NCBI RefSeq assembly: GCF_009857435.1
Contig: NZ_WWCK01000003.1
Span: forward strand, 558,001-622,000
Length of the DNA stretch: 64,000 bases
Reading direction: 5' to 3'
DNA from: Duganella rivi
Lineage (GTDB): Bacteria; Pseudomonadota; Gammaproteobacteria; Burkholderiales; Burkholderiaceae_D
Each line of letters begins with the position of its first letter. The first letter of the stretch is position 1. Below are positions 29,378 through 37,780 of the stretch, piece by piece. The notes beneath the pieces were generated by a model. That model saw nothing but the letters and a program-made list of their open reading frames with translations. It searched no databases and had not been told where the DNA came from. The translations under genes were made by a program, and so were the position numbers.

Positions 29378-30462
29378 TTGGCTGCCTTCGGCAAGTCGTT
29401 ACCGAGGATCTTGACCTTCTGGCCCGGCTTCAGCAGATTGACGCCGGCCGTCACCACGGTCTGGCCCGGCTTCACGCCGGTGGCAATCACGATATCGTTA
29501 CCGGCCACGCCGCCGATGGTGACCGGCACCAGCTTGACGGCGCCGCTTTCCACCACCCACACCGAGGTCGCCGATTTTTCATAGAACAGCGCGGTCAGCG
29601 GCACCTTGATTTGCGGCGCCGGCGTCTTGGACGCGAATTGCACCACGGCCGTCATGCCCAGTTTGGCCTCGGCCAGCGAATCAGGGATCGAGACCTTGAC
29701 GGTGTAAGTGCGGGTCGACGGATCGGCCACCGGCGAAATTTCGCGGATCTTGCCCACCACGGCGTTTTTCGGATCAGCCCACAGACGCACATGCACGTCC
29801 GGGATGCGGCGCAGATTATCGACCTTGTCTTCCGGGATGCCGATGACGATTTCTTTCTCGCCCGACTTGGCCACGCGCACCACCGGCGTTCCCGGCGACA
29901 CCACCTGGCCAACTTCGGCATCGACCGCCGTCACCACGCCATCCACATCGGCCAGCAGCGAAGCGTAGCCGGCTTGATTGGACTGGCCGCGATAACCGGC
30001 CTGCGCCGCATCCACATTGGCTTGCGCCGATTTATAAGTCGAATCCTTCGCGTCCAGCACGGCTTGGCTGACGAAGCTCTTGCTGCGCAGTTCCTGATAG
30101 CGTTGCAGCTCGGCCTTGGCCAGGTCGCGGTTGGTTTCGGCGGCGCGCAGATTGGCCAGCGCTTGCGCTTGCGACAGCTGCAAGTCTTGCGGGTCGAGCT
30201 GCATCAGCACCTGCCCTTTCTTCACCAGCGTGCCGACATCGACCTTGCGGCTGACGATCTTACCGCCGACACGGAAACCAAGGCGCGACTCAACGCGCGC
30301 CCTCACCTCGCCGGAAAACTCGGCATTCACATCGATGTCGCTGCTGACCAGCGAAATGGCGCGCACCGGGCGGATATCTTCAGTTTTTTCGGCCGGCTTG
30401 GAGCAAGCCCCCAGCAAAGCCAGCGCCGAGGCGGCAACCAGCGTATTCTTGAAAGTAGACAC
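29374..30462 (-). CDS. RND efflux periplasmic adaptor (membrane fusion lipoprotein)
   Basis: 362 residues starting with GTG at 30462, chosen because AAGGAAG lies 5 bases upstream; an upstream TTG at 30489 has no such site. The lipobox LLGAC gives lipidation at Cys20, followed by SKPAEKTEDIRPV. A biotinyl-lipoyl-like hairpin domain follows (RVGGKIVSRKVDVGTLVKKGQVLMQLDP), then an alpha-hairpin (QALANLRAAETNRDLAKAELQRYQEL) and beta-barrel domains (VSPGTPVVRVAKSGEKEIVIGIPE). It bridges the permease and the outer-membrane channel. It is first in the two-gene operon behind a TATAAT promoter. Confidence 0.93.
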   Translation of the reverse strand: MSTFKNTLVAASALALLGACSKPAEKTEDIRPVRAISLVSSDIDVNAEFSGEVRARVESRLGFRVGGKIVSRKVDVGTLVKKGQVLMQLDPQDLQLSQAQALANLRAAETNRDLAKAELQRYQELRSKSFVSQAVLDAKDSTYKSAQANVDAAQAGYRGQSNQAGYASLLADVDGVVTAVDAEVGQVVSPGTPVVRVAKSGEKEIVIGIPEDKVDNLRRIPDVHVRLWADPKNAVVGKIREISPVADPSTRTYTVKVSIPDSLAEAKLGMTAVVQFASKTPAPQIKVPLTALFYEKSATSVWVVESGAVKLVPVTIGGVAGNDIVIATGVKPGQTVVTAGVNLLKPGQKVKILGNDLPKAAK

Positions 30463-30500
30463 GAGGACTTCCTTTTTAATGACTGACAAGTTATTTATTG

Positions 30501-30545
30501 ATTATAAGCTGAACAACGCCCTTTGCAAATGACTTGAGCGTCATT
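30501..30545 (-). promoter_or_regulatory. RND operon promoter with overlapping palindrome
   Basis: Minus strand: -10 TATAAT (30501-30506), 17-bp spacer, -35 TTTGCA (30524-30529). AATGAC-N6-GTCATT (30528-30545) is an 18-bp palindrome touching the -35 box, a likely operator. No regulator gene lies next to it. Confidence 0.55.
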
Positions 30546-30633
30546 AATTTATACTTGCTCTTGTTTCAAGATCCCACTACTATTACGCGTTGGAAACTCA
30601 ACGCAATCCGGCCTCGGCCGCCATGCCCGTTCT

Positions 30634-31539
30634 ATGCCGGTCGATCACTACGAAAACTTCCCTGTTGCCTCCATTTTGTTGCCGAAGCGCCTGCGCCCGG
30701 CGGTGGAAGCGATTTACGCCTTCGCCCGCAGCGCCGACGACCTGGCCGACGAAGGCGATGCCACGCCCGAAGAACGCCTCGCCGCGCTGAACGCCTACGA
30801 GGCGGCGCTGGCACGCATCGAGCAAGGCGCGACCGATCATCAGCCGATGTTCGAGCGGCTGGCGCAGGTGGTGCGGGAGTATGAGATGCCGCTGAAGCCG
30901 CTGTACGAGCTGCTGTCGGCCTTCAAGCAAGATGTGCTGGTGTCGCGCTACGCGACTTACGACTCATTGCTGGACTACTGCGCGCGCTCGGCCAACCCGG
31001 TCGGTTTCATGATGCTGCACCTGTACGGCGCGGCGGATGAAGAGAATGTGCGCGATTCGGATGCAATCTGCACCGCGCTGCAACTGATCAATTTCCTGCA
31101 AGACGTGGCGATTGATCTGCACAAGGAACGCATCTATATCCCGCTGGAAGATTTGAACCGCTACGCGATTTCGCCGGCGGCGCTGGATCATGCGAGCGCG
31201 CGTCCGCGCTGGAGGTCATTGATGCGGTTTGAAGTGGATCGCGCCCGCCAGCTGCTGCTGAGCGGCGCGCCGCTGGCCCTGCGCCTGCCGGGCCGCATCG
31301 GCTTTGAACTGCGCATGGTGGTGCAAGGCGGCCTGCGCATTCTGGATGCGATCGAGGCGGTGGAATATGACGTGTTCCTGCACCGTCCGAAACTGAACAG
31401 GCGCGACTGGATGGCTATTTTCTGGTCATCCGTCCGCATGAAAAAACGCCTGTCCGGAACAGCAAGCGCAAATGCAGGGGCAACTAGCGCAAGTGCAGCG
31501 GCAACAGGCGCAAATGAGCGCCGATCTGGACAAGGTTAA
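30634..31539 (+). CDS. hpnC: Hydroxysqualene synthase HpnC
   Basis: 301 residues of the squalene/phytoene synthase fold. It opens with DHYENFPVASILLPKRLRPAV, typical of HpnC, and has both Asp-rich motifs: SADDLADEG near residue 35 and NFLQDVAIDLHKERIYIP near residue 155. HpnC converts presqualene diphosphate, made by HpnD, to hydroxysqualene. The last 30 residues are low-complexity Ala/Ser/Thr/Gly-rich (SGTASANAGATSASAAATGA) and look non-homologous. In the +1 frame the same DNA reads as a Gln-rich helical tail, so the 3' end may be frameshifted. The stop overlaps the antisense EexN-like gene. A TATACT -10 lies upstream, shared with the divergent RND region. Confidence 0.9.
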   Translation: MPVDHYENFPVASILLPKRLRPAVEAIYAFARSADDLADEGDATPEERLAALNAYEAALARIEQGATDHQPMFERLAQVVREYEMPLKPLYELLSAFKQDVLVSRYATYDSLLDYCARSANPVGFMMLHLYGAADEENVRDSDAICTALQLINFLQDVAIDLHKERIYIPLEDLNRYAISPAALDHASARPRWRSLMRFEVDRARQLLLSGAPLALRLPGRIGFELRMVVQGGLRILDAIEAVEYDVFLHRPKLNRRDWMAIFWSSVRMKKRLSGTASANAGATSASAAATGANERRSGQG

Positions 31540-31943
31540 ACAGGGGCAAGCGTCTGGGCGGAAATGATTTTTTGCTCGGTGCGCTCTTGCTGCACTGGCA
31601 CTGAAGAGGATGGCGGCGTGGCCTTGGGCGCGGCAGTTGGCGCCTGCGGCTTCGATTGTTTCAGCACGAATTCCCGCAGCGAGGCCGCCTCCGACACCGA
31701 CAGCGCCGTCTGGCAATTCACGCCCTCATTGGAAATCTGCCACTCCTGGTAATCGCCCACGCTCAGGGTGCGCTGTTTATGCTCGTCCAACAGCTTGCAG
31801 CGGCCCGCCACTTCCTGCGCTTCGGCAAGATGCTGCGTGTAATACGTGGCCGTTTTCATGGGCGCCGTATCTTCCGCAGACGAGCCCTCGCATCCAGCAA
31901 GCACTGGAACGATCATCAAGGCTGCGATCATCTGCGACTTCAT
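31536..31943 (-). CDS. EexN-like small lipoprotein
   Basis: 135 residues, lipoprotein signal MKSQMIAALMIVPVLAGC with lipid Cys18. The mature part starts EGSSAEDTAPMKTATYYTQHLAEAQEVAGRC and has a second Cys in NEGVNCQTAL. The YY-x(n)-EA-x(n)-RC and NC-x-A pattern resembles the EexN family of entry-exclusion-like lipoproteins, many of which are chromosomal with no known role. The C-terminal 40 residues are Pro/Ala/Gln-rich. A strong ribosome-binding site (AGGAGAG) precedes the ATG. It is antisense to and between hpnC and hpnD, which breaks an otherwise continuous operon. Confidence 0.72.
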   Translation of the reverse strand: MKSQMIAALMIVPVLAGCEGSSAEDTAPMKTATYYTQHLAEAQEVAGRCKLLDEHKQRTLSVGDYQEWQISNEGVNCQTALSVSEAASLREFVLKQSKPQAPTAAPKATPPSSSVPVQQERTEQKIISAQTLAPV

Positions 31944-32063
31944 ACGTATGCACTCTCCTGAAAAGGTAACATATTGTATCCCTAAAACGCCTCAAGTTGC
32001 AGACCACGCCGTTCTCCCTTCCTATAGAATAGCGGCTTCGAACAGTCCATTGCTTTTTTATCC

Positions 32064-32897
32064 ATGTCTCCCGACGACTACTGCCAGCAAAAGACCGCCC
32101 AAAGCGGCTCCAGTTTTTACTACAGCTTCCTGTTCCTGCCGCCGGAGCGTCGCCGCGCCATCACCGCCCTGTACGCGTTTTGCCGCGAAGTGGACGACAC
32201 CGTCGATGAATGCACCGACGAATCGATCGCCCGCATCAAGCTGGCATGGTGGCGCAAAGAAATCAGCAATATGTACGCCGGCCAGCAGACCCACCCGGTC
32301 ACGCAAGCGCTGCAACCGCACATCGCGCCGTACCAGCTGAAAGAAGAACACCTGCAAGCCATCATCGACGGCATGGAGATGGATCTCAACCAGACCCGCT
32401 ACCTCGACTACGCGGCGCTTAGCAAGTATTGCTGGCACGTGGCCAGCGTGGTGGGCATCCTGTCGGCCAGCATTTTCGGCGTGACCAATCCGCAGACCCT
32501 GCAATTCGCCGAAAAGCTGGGCCTCGCCTTCCAGCTGACCAATATCATCCGCGACGTGGGCGAAGATGCGCGCAAGGGCCGCATCTATCTGCCGATCAAC
32601 GAGCTGCAACAGTTCAACGTCACCGCTGCTGACATCATCAACAGCAAGCACAGCGAGAAGTTTGAAAAGCTGATGGCTTTCCAAACCGCCCGCGCCCAGC
32701 AGGCCTACGACGAAGCGTTCGCCCTGCTGCCGAAAGAAGACCGCCGCGCCCAGCGCCCGGGCCTGATGATGGCTGCCATCTACCGCACCGTACTGAACGA
32801 AATCGAAGCCGACGGCTACCACGTGCTGAACCAGCGCATCTCGCTGACGCCGATTCGTAAGCTGTGGCTGGCGTGGAAGACCTACATCCGTGGCTGA
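32064..32897 (+). CDS. hpnD: Presqualene diphosphate synthase HpnD
   Basis: 277 residues. It condenses two farnesyl diphosphates to presqualene diphosphate. The first motif is FCREVDDTVDECTD (about 34-47) and the second is TNIIRDVGEDARKGRIYLP (about 155-173). The start MSPDDYCQQKTAQSGSSFYYSFLFLPPERR is typical of HpnD. There is no recognisable Shine-Dalgarno before the ATG (TTTTTTATCC). It overlaps hpnE by 8 bases. Because of the antisense gene upstream it probably needs its own promoter. Confidence 0.95.
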   Translation: MSPDDYCQQKTAQSGSSFYYSFLFLPPERRRAITALYAFCREVDDTVDECTDESIARIKLAWWRKEISNMYAGQQTHPVTQALQPHIAPYQLKEEHLQAIIDGMEMDLNQTRYLDYAALSKYCWHVASVVGILSASIFGVTNPQTLQFAEKLGLAFQLTNIIRDVGEDARKGRIYLPINELQQFNVTAADIINSKHSEKFEKLMAFQTARAQQAYDEAFALLPKEDRRAQRPGLMMAAIYRTVLNEIEADGYHVLNQRISLTPIRKLWLAWKTYIRG

Positions 32898-34317
32898 CCC
32901 TGGCATTGCCGGCACCGCGGCCGACAAGCGCGGCCACGCCGAGCCGACGCTGACGTCGCGCTCGATTGCCGTGATCGGCGCCGGCTGGGCCGGCTGCGCC
33001 GCCGCCGTCGAATTGGCGCGCGCCGGCTACAAGGTCACGCTGCTGGAAGCGGCGCGCAGCCTCGGCGGCCGCGCCCGCCGCGTCGAGACCGACCGCAAGC
33101 AGCTCGACAACGGCCAGCACATCCTGCTCGGCGCCTACAGCGAAACCCTGCGCCTGATGAAGCTGACCGGTGTCGACAGCAGCCAGGCCGTGCTGACGCT
33201 GCCGCTGCAAATGCGCTACCCGCCCGGCACCGGCGGCATGGATTTCGTGGCGCCGTCGCTGCCGCTGCCCGCGCCGCTGCACCTGGCGGCCGCCCTGCTG
33301 CGCGCCAAGGGACTCAAGCGCGAAGACAAACTCAGCCTCGCCCGCTTCTCGACCACCGCGCGCTGGATGGGCTGGCGGCTCAACACCGATTGCAGCGTCA
33401 GCGAACTGCTGCAGCGCTTCGATCAAACCGAGCGCCTGATCCAGCTGATGTGGCGGCCGCTGTGCCTGGCCGCGCTGAATACACCGCCGGAACGCGCCTC
33501 GGCCCAAGTCTTCCTCAACGTGCTGCGCGATAGCCTGGGCGCCAAGCGCCGCGCCTCCGACATGCTGCTGCCGCGCGCCGACCTGAGCGCCTTGTTCCCG
33601 GAAGCGGCCGCCCGCTACGTCGAAGCCCATGGCGGCAACGTCCGCAGCGGCGCCAAGGTGCAGGCGCTGCGCTCGATCGAAGGCCGCCTGTGGCAGCTGG
33701 ACATCAGCGGCGCCGCCGTCGGCGGCACGTGGAGCACCTATTTCAGCGGCGTGGTGCTGGCCACCGGCGCGGCCCAAGCCGCCGCCCTGCTGCATGATAT
33801 CCCGGAAGCCGACACCACGGCCATCTGCTCGCAGCTGACGGCGTTTGCCCCGGAAGCCATCACCACCGTCTACCTGCAATACGACGCCGCCACCAAGCTT
33901 GAGCTGCCGTTCTACGCCCTGCTGGACGACCCGGACAGCCATCAGTATGGCCAGTTCGTGTTTGATCGCGGCCAGCTGGATTCAGCGCAATCGGGCCTGC
34001 TGGCCGTCATCATCAGCGCCTCCGGGCCAGCCGCCGCCCAGCCGCAAGAATTGCTGGCCGAGGCCGTAGCGGTGCAACTGGCGGTAGTCTTCCAGCGTCC
34101 CGAGCTGGGCCGGCCGGAATGGTTCAAGGTCATCACCGAGAAGCGCGCCACCTACGCCAGCTCGCCGGGGCTGGTTCGCCCAGGCAACGCCACCGGCCTG
34201 CCCGGCTTGGCGCTGGCCGGCGATTACACCGCCGGCGACTACCCGGCCACGCTGGAATCGGCCGTCCGCAGCGGGGTTGCCGCCGCCCAGTTACTCAAGG
34301 GGAGCGCCGCCCAGTAG
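32890..34317 (+). CDS. hpnE: Hydroxysqualene dehydroxylase HpnE
   Basis: 475 residues starting with GTG at 32890, eight bases inside hpnD. After about 26 residues a Rossmann FAD site appears: IAVIGAGWAGCAAAVELARAGYKVTLLEA and LGGRARR. The C-terminal FAD/substrate region has LPGLALAGDYTAGDYPATLESAVRSG. It belongs to the amine oxidase/phytoene desaturase-like flavoproteins and reduces hydroxysqualene to squalene. With hpnC and hpnD it completes the three-step bacterial squalene route. No squalene-hopene cyclase gene is in the window. The true start could lie further downstream, nearer SRSIAVIG. Confidence 0.93.
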   Translation: MADPGIAGTAADKRGHAEPTLTSRSIAVIGAGWAGCAAAVELARAGYKVTLLEAARSLGGRARRVETDRKQLDNGQHILLGAYSETLRLMKLTGVDSSQAVLTLPLQMRYPPGTGGMDFVAPSLPLPAPLHLAAALLRAKGLKREDKLSLARFSTTARWMGWRLNTDCSVSELLQRFDQTERLIQLMWRPLCLAALNTPPERASAQVFLNVLRDSLGAKRRASDMLLPRADLSALFPEAAARYVEAHGGNVRSGAKVQALRSIEGRLWQLDISGAAVGGTWSTYFSGVVLATGAAQAAALLHDIPEADTTAICSQLTAFAPEAITTVYLQYDAATKLELPFYALLDDPDSHQYGQFVFDRGQLDSAQSGLLAVIISASGPAAAQPQELLAEAVAVQLAVVFQRPELGRPEWFKVITEKRATYASSPGLVRPGNATGLPGLALAGDYTAGDYPATLESAVRSGVAAAQLLKGSAAQ

Positions 34318-34438
34318 CCCTTTTTTGTCGCCTGTTCCGCGTTTTGTGCAGCCTGTCACATGCCCATGGCATCTGGACGGCAGCTTGCGTACAGTTGCAC
34401 CATCGGCAAAAAGCACGCAACATTGTGGATTTGATATC

Positions 34439-35233
34439 ATGACCAAGCAGCAATACCTCGATGCGCTCAAGCAAGCTATGCAGGGTCTGCCACCGGAAAC
34501 CGTGGCCAAGACCCTCGCTTACTACGAGCAGCGCTTTATCGACGGTCTCGTGGCCGGCCGGAGCGAGGCCGAGGTCTACAAGGAACTGGACGAACCGCGC
34601 AAAATCGCCATGACGCTGCGCGCCAACGCCCACCTGGGCGCTTTCCAGCAGCAGAAAACGCCGTTCAATCTGGCGCGCGTGCTGGTATCTTTCATCGGCC
34701 TGGCGATTTTCAACCTGTTCATGGTGATCCCAGCCCTGGTCTACGCCAGCCTGCTCGGCGCGATCTACATCTCGGCGTTCGGCTTCTACATCGGCGGCGT
34801 GGCGCTGACCGCCAGCGGCTTGTCGGGCCAGAATGAACTGGCATTGGAAGGCCCGCTGCGCCACATCATGGAATTCACCAACTCCCACTTCGACAGCCGT
34901 GAAGAGGAGGAAGACGCCCAAGGCTGGCGCGTCTCCATCAACAGCATGGGCGTGCAAGTCAACAAAGACGACGCCGAGTCGCCGCCAGCCGACGACGAAG
35001 GCCTGAGCCGCAGCGGCAAACTGCTGAACCGCGCCGAAGCAGTGGCAGCGGGCGACGTCCACATCACCACTGACTTCGATAGCGGCGCCCGCACCACGCA
35101 GTCGCTGATCGGGCTGGGATTAATCTTGGGCGGCATCGGCCTGTGCCTGATCAGCATCGTGCTGACCCGCTACACCGTGATAGGCCTGAAGCGCTACGCG
35201 GCGATGAACGTATCGCTGCTGCGCGGACGTTGA
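34439..35233 (+). CDS. HAAS/DUF1700-like membrane protein
   Basis: 264 residues. The N-terminal 65 residues match the HAAS (DUF1700) helical domain: MTKQQYLDALKQAMQGLPPETVAKTLAYYEQRFIDGL and DEPRKIAMTLRA. Hydrophobic segments follow at about 79-125 (two passes) and 231-253 (one pass), with an acidic loop between (REEEEDAQGW). In Firmicutes such proteins often accompany PadR regulators and GIN-domain proteins; here only the GIN partner is present, 7 bases downstream. The start is set at 34439; the longer frame overlaps hpnE. Function unknown, possibly envelope stress sensing. Confidence 0.8.
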   Translation: MTKQQYLDALKQAMQGLPPETVAKTLAYYEQRFIDGLVAGRSEAEVYKELDEPRKIAMTLRANAHLGAFQQQKTPFNLARVLVSFIGLAIFNLFMVIPALVYASLLGAIYISAFGFYIGGVALTASGLSGQNELALEGPLRHIMEFTNSHFDSREEEEDAQGWRVSINSMGVQVNKDDAESPPADDEGLSRSGKLLNRAEAVAAGDVHITTDFDSGARTTQSLIGLGLILGGIGLCLISIVLTRYTVIGLKRYAAMNVSLLRGR

Positions 35234-35240
35234 GGACGAG

Positions 35241-36050
35241 ATGATGCGCGCATTGATGAAAATTGGAGCCGGCCTGCTGCTACTGGCCTTCGTGCTGATC
35301 GGAGTCACCTACAGCATGCTGAAAGCATACGGCAGCAGCAGCCCGACCAGCGTGGCCGGCCGTTCGCTCGGCAGCGAAACCCGCAAGATCGACGCCATGG
35401 CGACCGTGGTGGAGCTGAGCGGCCCGATCGACCTGATACTGACGCAAGGCCAAACCGCCTCGCTCAAGGTGCGCGGCGAACAGCGTTCGCTGGCGAATAT
35501 CGAAACCATTCAAGACGGCCGCGATCTGCACATTGGCACCAAGGGCATGCTGCTGAATCCACGCCATCGCTTGCAGGTGGAGCTGGTGCTGCCGTCGCTG
35601 GAGGAGCTGGCGGTGCACAGCAGCGGCGACACCAAGGTGTCCGGCTTTAACGGCGAGCGGCTGGAGTTGCAGCTGCACGGATCAGGCAATGTGAACTTCG
35701 TGGGCCGCTACCGCGAGCTGACCGCCGGTGCGCATGGCAGCGGCAACCTGAATCTGAATGCGGGCAGCAGCGAGAATGTGGAGTTGGAGATGGTCGGCTC
35801 AGGCCAGATCAGCGCGTCCGGCAGCTGCAAGACGCTGAACGCGGAATTGACCGGCTCCGGCGACTTGAATGCGCGCCACCTGGCTGCAGATAAGGTAACG
35901 GTGAATCTGAAAGGCTCCGGCACTACCCACGTCTTCGCCAAGCAATCGGCTGATTTGACGTTGCGCGGCAGCGGCGATATCCGCGTGCTGGGCAACCCGG
36001 ATCACCGCAACATCAGCCGCACCGGCTCCGGCGAAGTTACTTGGGAGTGA
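35241..36050 (+). CDS. GIN-domain (DUF2807) envelope protein
   Basis: 269 residues: an N-terminal membrane anchor or signal (LMKIGAGLLLLAFVLIGVTYSML) and then a repetitive beta-rich body. Short repeats of the type HGSGNVN, HGSGNLN, VGSGQIS, TGSGDLN, KGSGTTH, RGSGDIR and TGSGEVT occur every 20-25 residues, as in the right-handed beta-helix of GIN (DUF2807) domains. Likely membrane-anchored facing the periplasm. A good ribosome-binding site (GAGGACGAG) links it to the HAAS-domain gene. The last 14 bases overlap the convergent flavoprotein gene. Ligand and role unknown. Confidence 0.82.
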   Translation: MMRALMKIGAGLLLLAFVLIGVTYSMLKAYGSSSPTSVAGRSLGSETRKIDAMATVVELSGPIDLILTQGQTASLKVRGEQRSLANIETIQDGRDLHIGTKGMLLNPRHRLQVELVLPSLEELAVHSSGDTKVSGFNGERLELQLHGSGNVNFVGRYRELTAGAHGSGNLNLNAGSSENVELEMVGSGQISASGSCKTLNAELTGSGDLNARHLAADKVTVNLKGSGTTHVFAKQSADLTLRGSGDIRVLGNPDHRNISRTGSGEVTWE

Positions 36051-37272
36051 GCCACGCGAGAACGTCGCGGGCCGCCGCCACGCCGCCGGCGAAGCAAGCG
36101 GTGAGCAAATAGCCGCCGGTTGGTGCTTCCCAGTCGATCATCTCGCCGGCCACGAATACGCCCGGCGCAGCCTTCAGCATTGTTCCATCCAGCGCCGACC
36201 AGCACACGCCGCCGGCGCTGCTGATCGCCTCATCGATAGGACGCGCGCGCTGCAAACGCAGCGGCAGGCGCTTGATGCCTCGGGCTAGCTGCACTTCATC
36301 GCCAAACTGCTCCTTGCTCAAGCACTCACGCAGCAAGCCTGCCTTCACGCCTTTAATGCCAAGCCGGCTTTGCAAATGCGACGACATCGAACGCGCACCG
36401 CGTGGCCGCAACACCTCGTCCAGTACGCGCTGCTCGCTCCAATCCGGCATGAGATCGAGCCAGATGGTGGTGCTGCCCTCGGCCGCAATCTGATCGCGCA
36501 ACGGCGCAGACAGCGCATAAATCAAGCTGCCCTCAATACCGCCCTGCGTTACCACGAACTGGCCCTGCTTGCGCATCTCCTTACCCTGCGCGTCGCGCGC
36601 GATCAATGCCACCGTCATCAACGGCTCACCGGCATGGCGGCTGCTGAAATGCTCACTCCAATCGACATCGAAGCCGCAGTTGGCCGGAACCAGCGGCGCC
36701 ACCTCGACGCCGCGCGCCGCCAGCAACGGCAACCACGCGCCATCCGAGCCGAGACGCGCCCAACTCGCGCCGCCCAGCGCGAGAATCACCGCATCGGCGC
36801 GCACCAGCCGCTCGCCATCCTCAACGGCGAATCGCAAGACATCGTCCTGCCAGCCAGTCCAGCGATGACGCATATGGAACTGCACCCCGCTCTCGCGTAA
36901 GCGATGCACCCACGCGCGCAGCAGCGGCGCAACCTTCATATCGGTCGGGAACACGCGACCGGAGGTGCCGACAAACGTCTCAAGTCCCAGCCCATGCACC
37001 CAGTCGCGCACCGCCTGCGGGCCGAACGCATCGAGTTGCGGCCGCAGCGCCTGCGCGCTATCGCCGTAGCGCGTGACGAAATCCTCGTACGCCTCGGCGT
37101 GCGTGATATTCATGCCGCTACGCCCCGCCAGCAGGAACTTGCGGCCGACCGAAGCCATGGCATCGTAGACATCCACCTGCGCTCCGCCCTGCGCCAGCGT
37201 CTGCGCAGCCATCAAACCGGCGGGGCCGCCGCCGATGACGGCGACGCGAAAAGGTGTCAAACTAGACTGCAT
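36037..37272 (-). CDS. BaiN/HI0933-family flavoprotein
   Basis: 411 residues with an FAD Rossmann motif VAVIGGGPAGLMAAQTLAQGG (split here: VAVIGGGPAG then LMAAQTLAQGG), the family block GRKFLLAGRSGMNITHAE, ALGGASWARLGSDG, and the C-terminal GEMIDWEAPTGGYLLTACFAGG. These are hallmarks of the YhiN/HI0933/BaiN group of NAD(P)/FAD-dependent oxidoreductases, whose substrates are mostly unknown. It is divergent from a 73-residue membrane protein across only 31 bases, and convergent with the GIN gene. Confidence 0.9.
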   Translation of the reverse strand: MQSSLTPFRVAVIGGGPAGLMAAQTLAQGGAQVDVYDAMASVGRKFLLAGRSGMNITHAEAYEDFVTRYGDSAQALRPQLDAFGPQAVRDWVHGLGLETFVGTSGRVFPTDMKVAPLLRAWVHRLRESGVQFHMRHRWTGWQDDVLRFAVEDGERLVRADAVILALGGASWARLGSDGAWLPLLAARGVEVAPLVPANCGFDVDWSEHFSSRHAGEPLMTVALIARDAQGKEMRKQGQFVVTQGGIEGSLIYALSAPLRDQIAAEGSTTIWLDLMPDWSEQRVLDEVLRPRGARSMSSHLQSRLGIKGVKAGLLRECLSKEQFGDEVQLARGIKRLPLRLQRARPIDEAISSAGGVCWSALDGTMLKAAPGVFVAGEMIDWEAPTGGYLLTACFAGGVAAARDVLAWLTPK

Positions 37273-37303
37273 GTGAGATCCAAATCAAAACAAGGGAGAT
37301 ACG

Positions 37304-37525
37304 ATGGGTGCGATATTCTGGATTAAACGCTACCTGCTGGCAGTGGTGCCGCTATTCACTATTCTAGCCGCCGTTGAATGGTTCAAGGGCTCGACCACAA
37401 AAGAGGATTATCTCAGCGCCGGCGCATGGGCGCTGATCGCGGCCGGCATTTTCAACTACTTTGCGTGGCGCCGCTACCGCAACGCCGTTGCCTGCGCGGC
37501 GTGCGAGGACGTCACTAAAAAATAG
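37304..37525 (+). CDS. 73-residue membrane protein with C-terminal CxxC
   Basis: MGAIFWIKRYLLAVVPLFTI begins a hydrophobic segment (about 10-25); a second lies at about 40-54 (GAWALIAAGIFNYFA), giving two passes. The C-terminal tail has Cys64 and Cys67 (CAAC) followed by acidic residues. A clear ribosome-binding site (AAGGGAGA) lies 5 bases before the ATG. Its stop directly abuts the convergent moaD stop. No family recognised. Confidence 0.7.
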   Translation: MGAIFWIKRYLLAVVPLFTILAAVEWFKGSTTKEDYLSAGAWALIAAGIFNYFAWRRYRNAVACAACEDVTKK

Positions 37526-37780
37526 TCAGCCGCCCGTCACTGGCGGGAAGAAGGCCACTTCAGCGCCGTCGGCCAGCGCCGTGCCGGCGTCGCACATGGC
37601 CTGATTGTAGGCCATGCGCAGCGCCGGATGACCAAGCGCCTGCTGCCAATTTTCGCCGCGCGCCGCCAGGTGGTCGCGCAACGCGCCCACGGTAGTCACG
37701 CCGTCCGGCAAGTCCAGCGATTCGGACGAGGCGCCGACTGCCTCGCGCACGCTGGCGAAAAATTTTACGGTAATCGCCAT
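37526..37780 (-). CDS. moaD: Molybdopterin synthase sulfur-carrier subunit
   Basis: 84 residues of ubiquitin-like fold: MAITVKFFASVREAVGASSESLDLPDGVTT at the start, and VAFFPPVTGG at the end. The C-terminal Gly-Gly becomes the thiocarboxylate that gives sulfur to precursor Z. The start overlaps the moeA stop (TGATG). The large subunit gene moaE, often next, is not present here. Confidence 0.94.
   Translation of the reverse strand: MAITVKFFASVREAVGASSESLDLPDGVTTVGALRDHLAARGENWQQALGHPALRMAYNQAMCDAGTALADGAEVAFFPPVTGG

Noticed and set aside
26288..30462. Heavy-metal (CzcA-type) efflux system
   Set aside because: The permease sequence fits the drug/amphiphile HAE group and the adaptor is a lipoprotein of the drug-efflux type; no metal-binding motif was seen.
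30634..34317. Carotenoid (phytoene) synthesis cluster
   Set aside because: The synthase-like genes and the flavoprotein match HpnC, HpnD and HpnE in order and motifs, not CrtB/CrtI.
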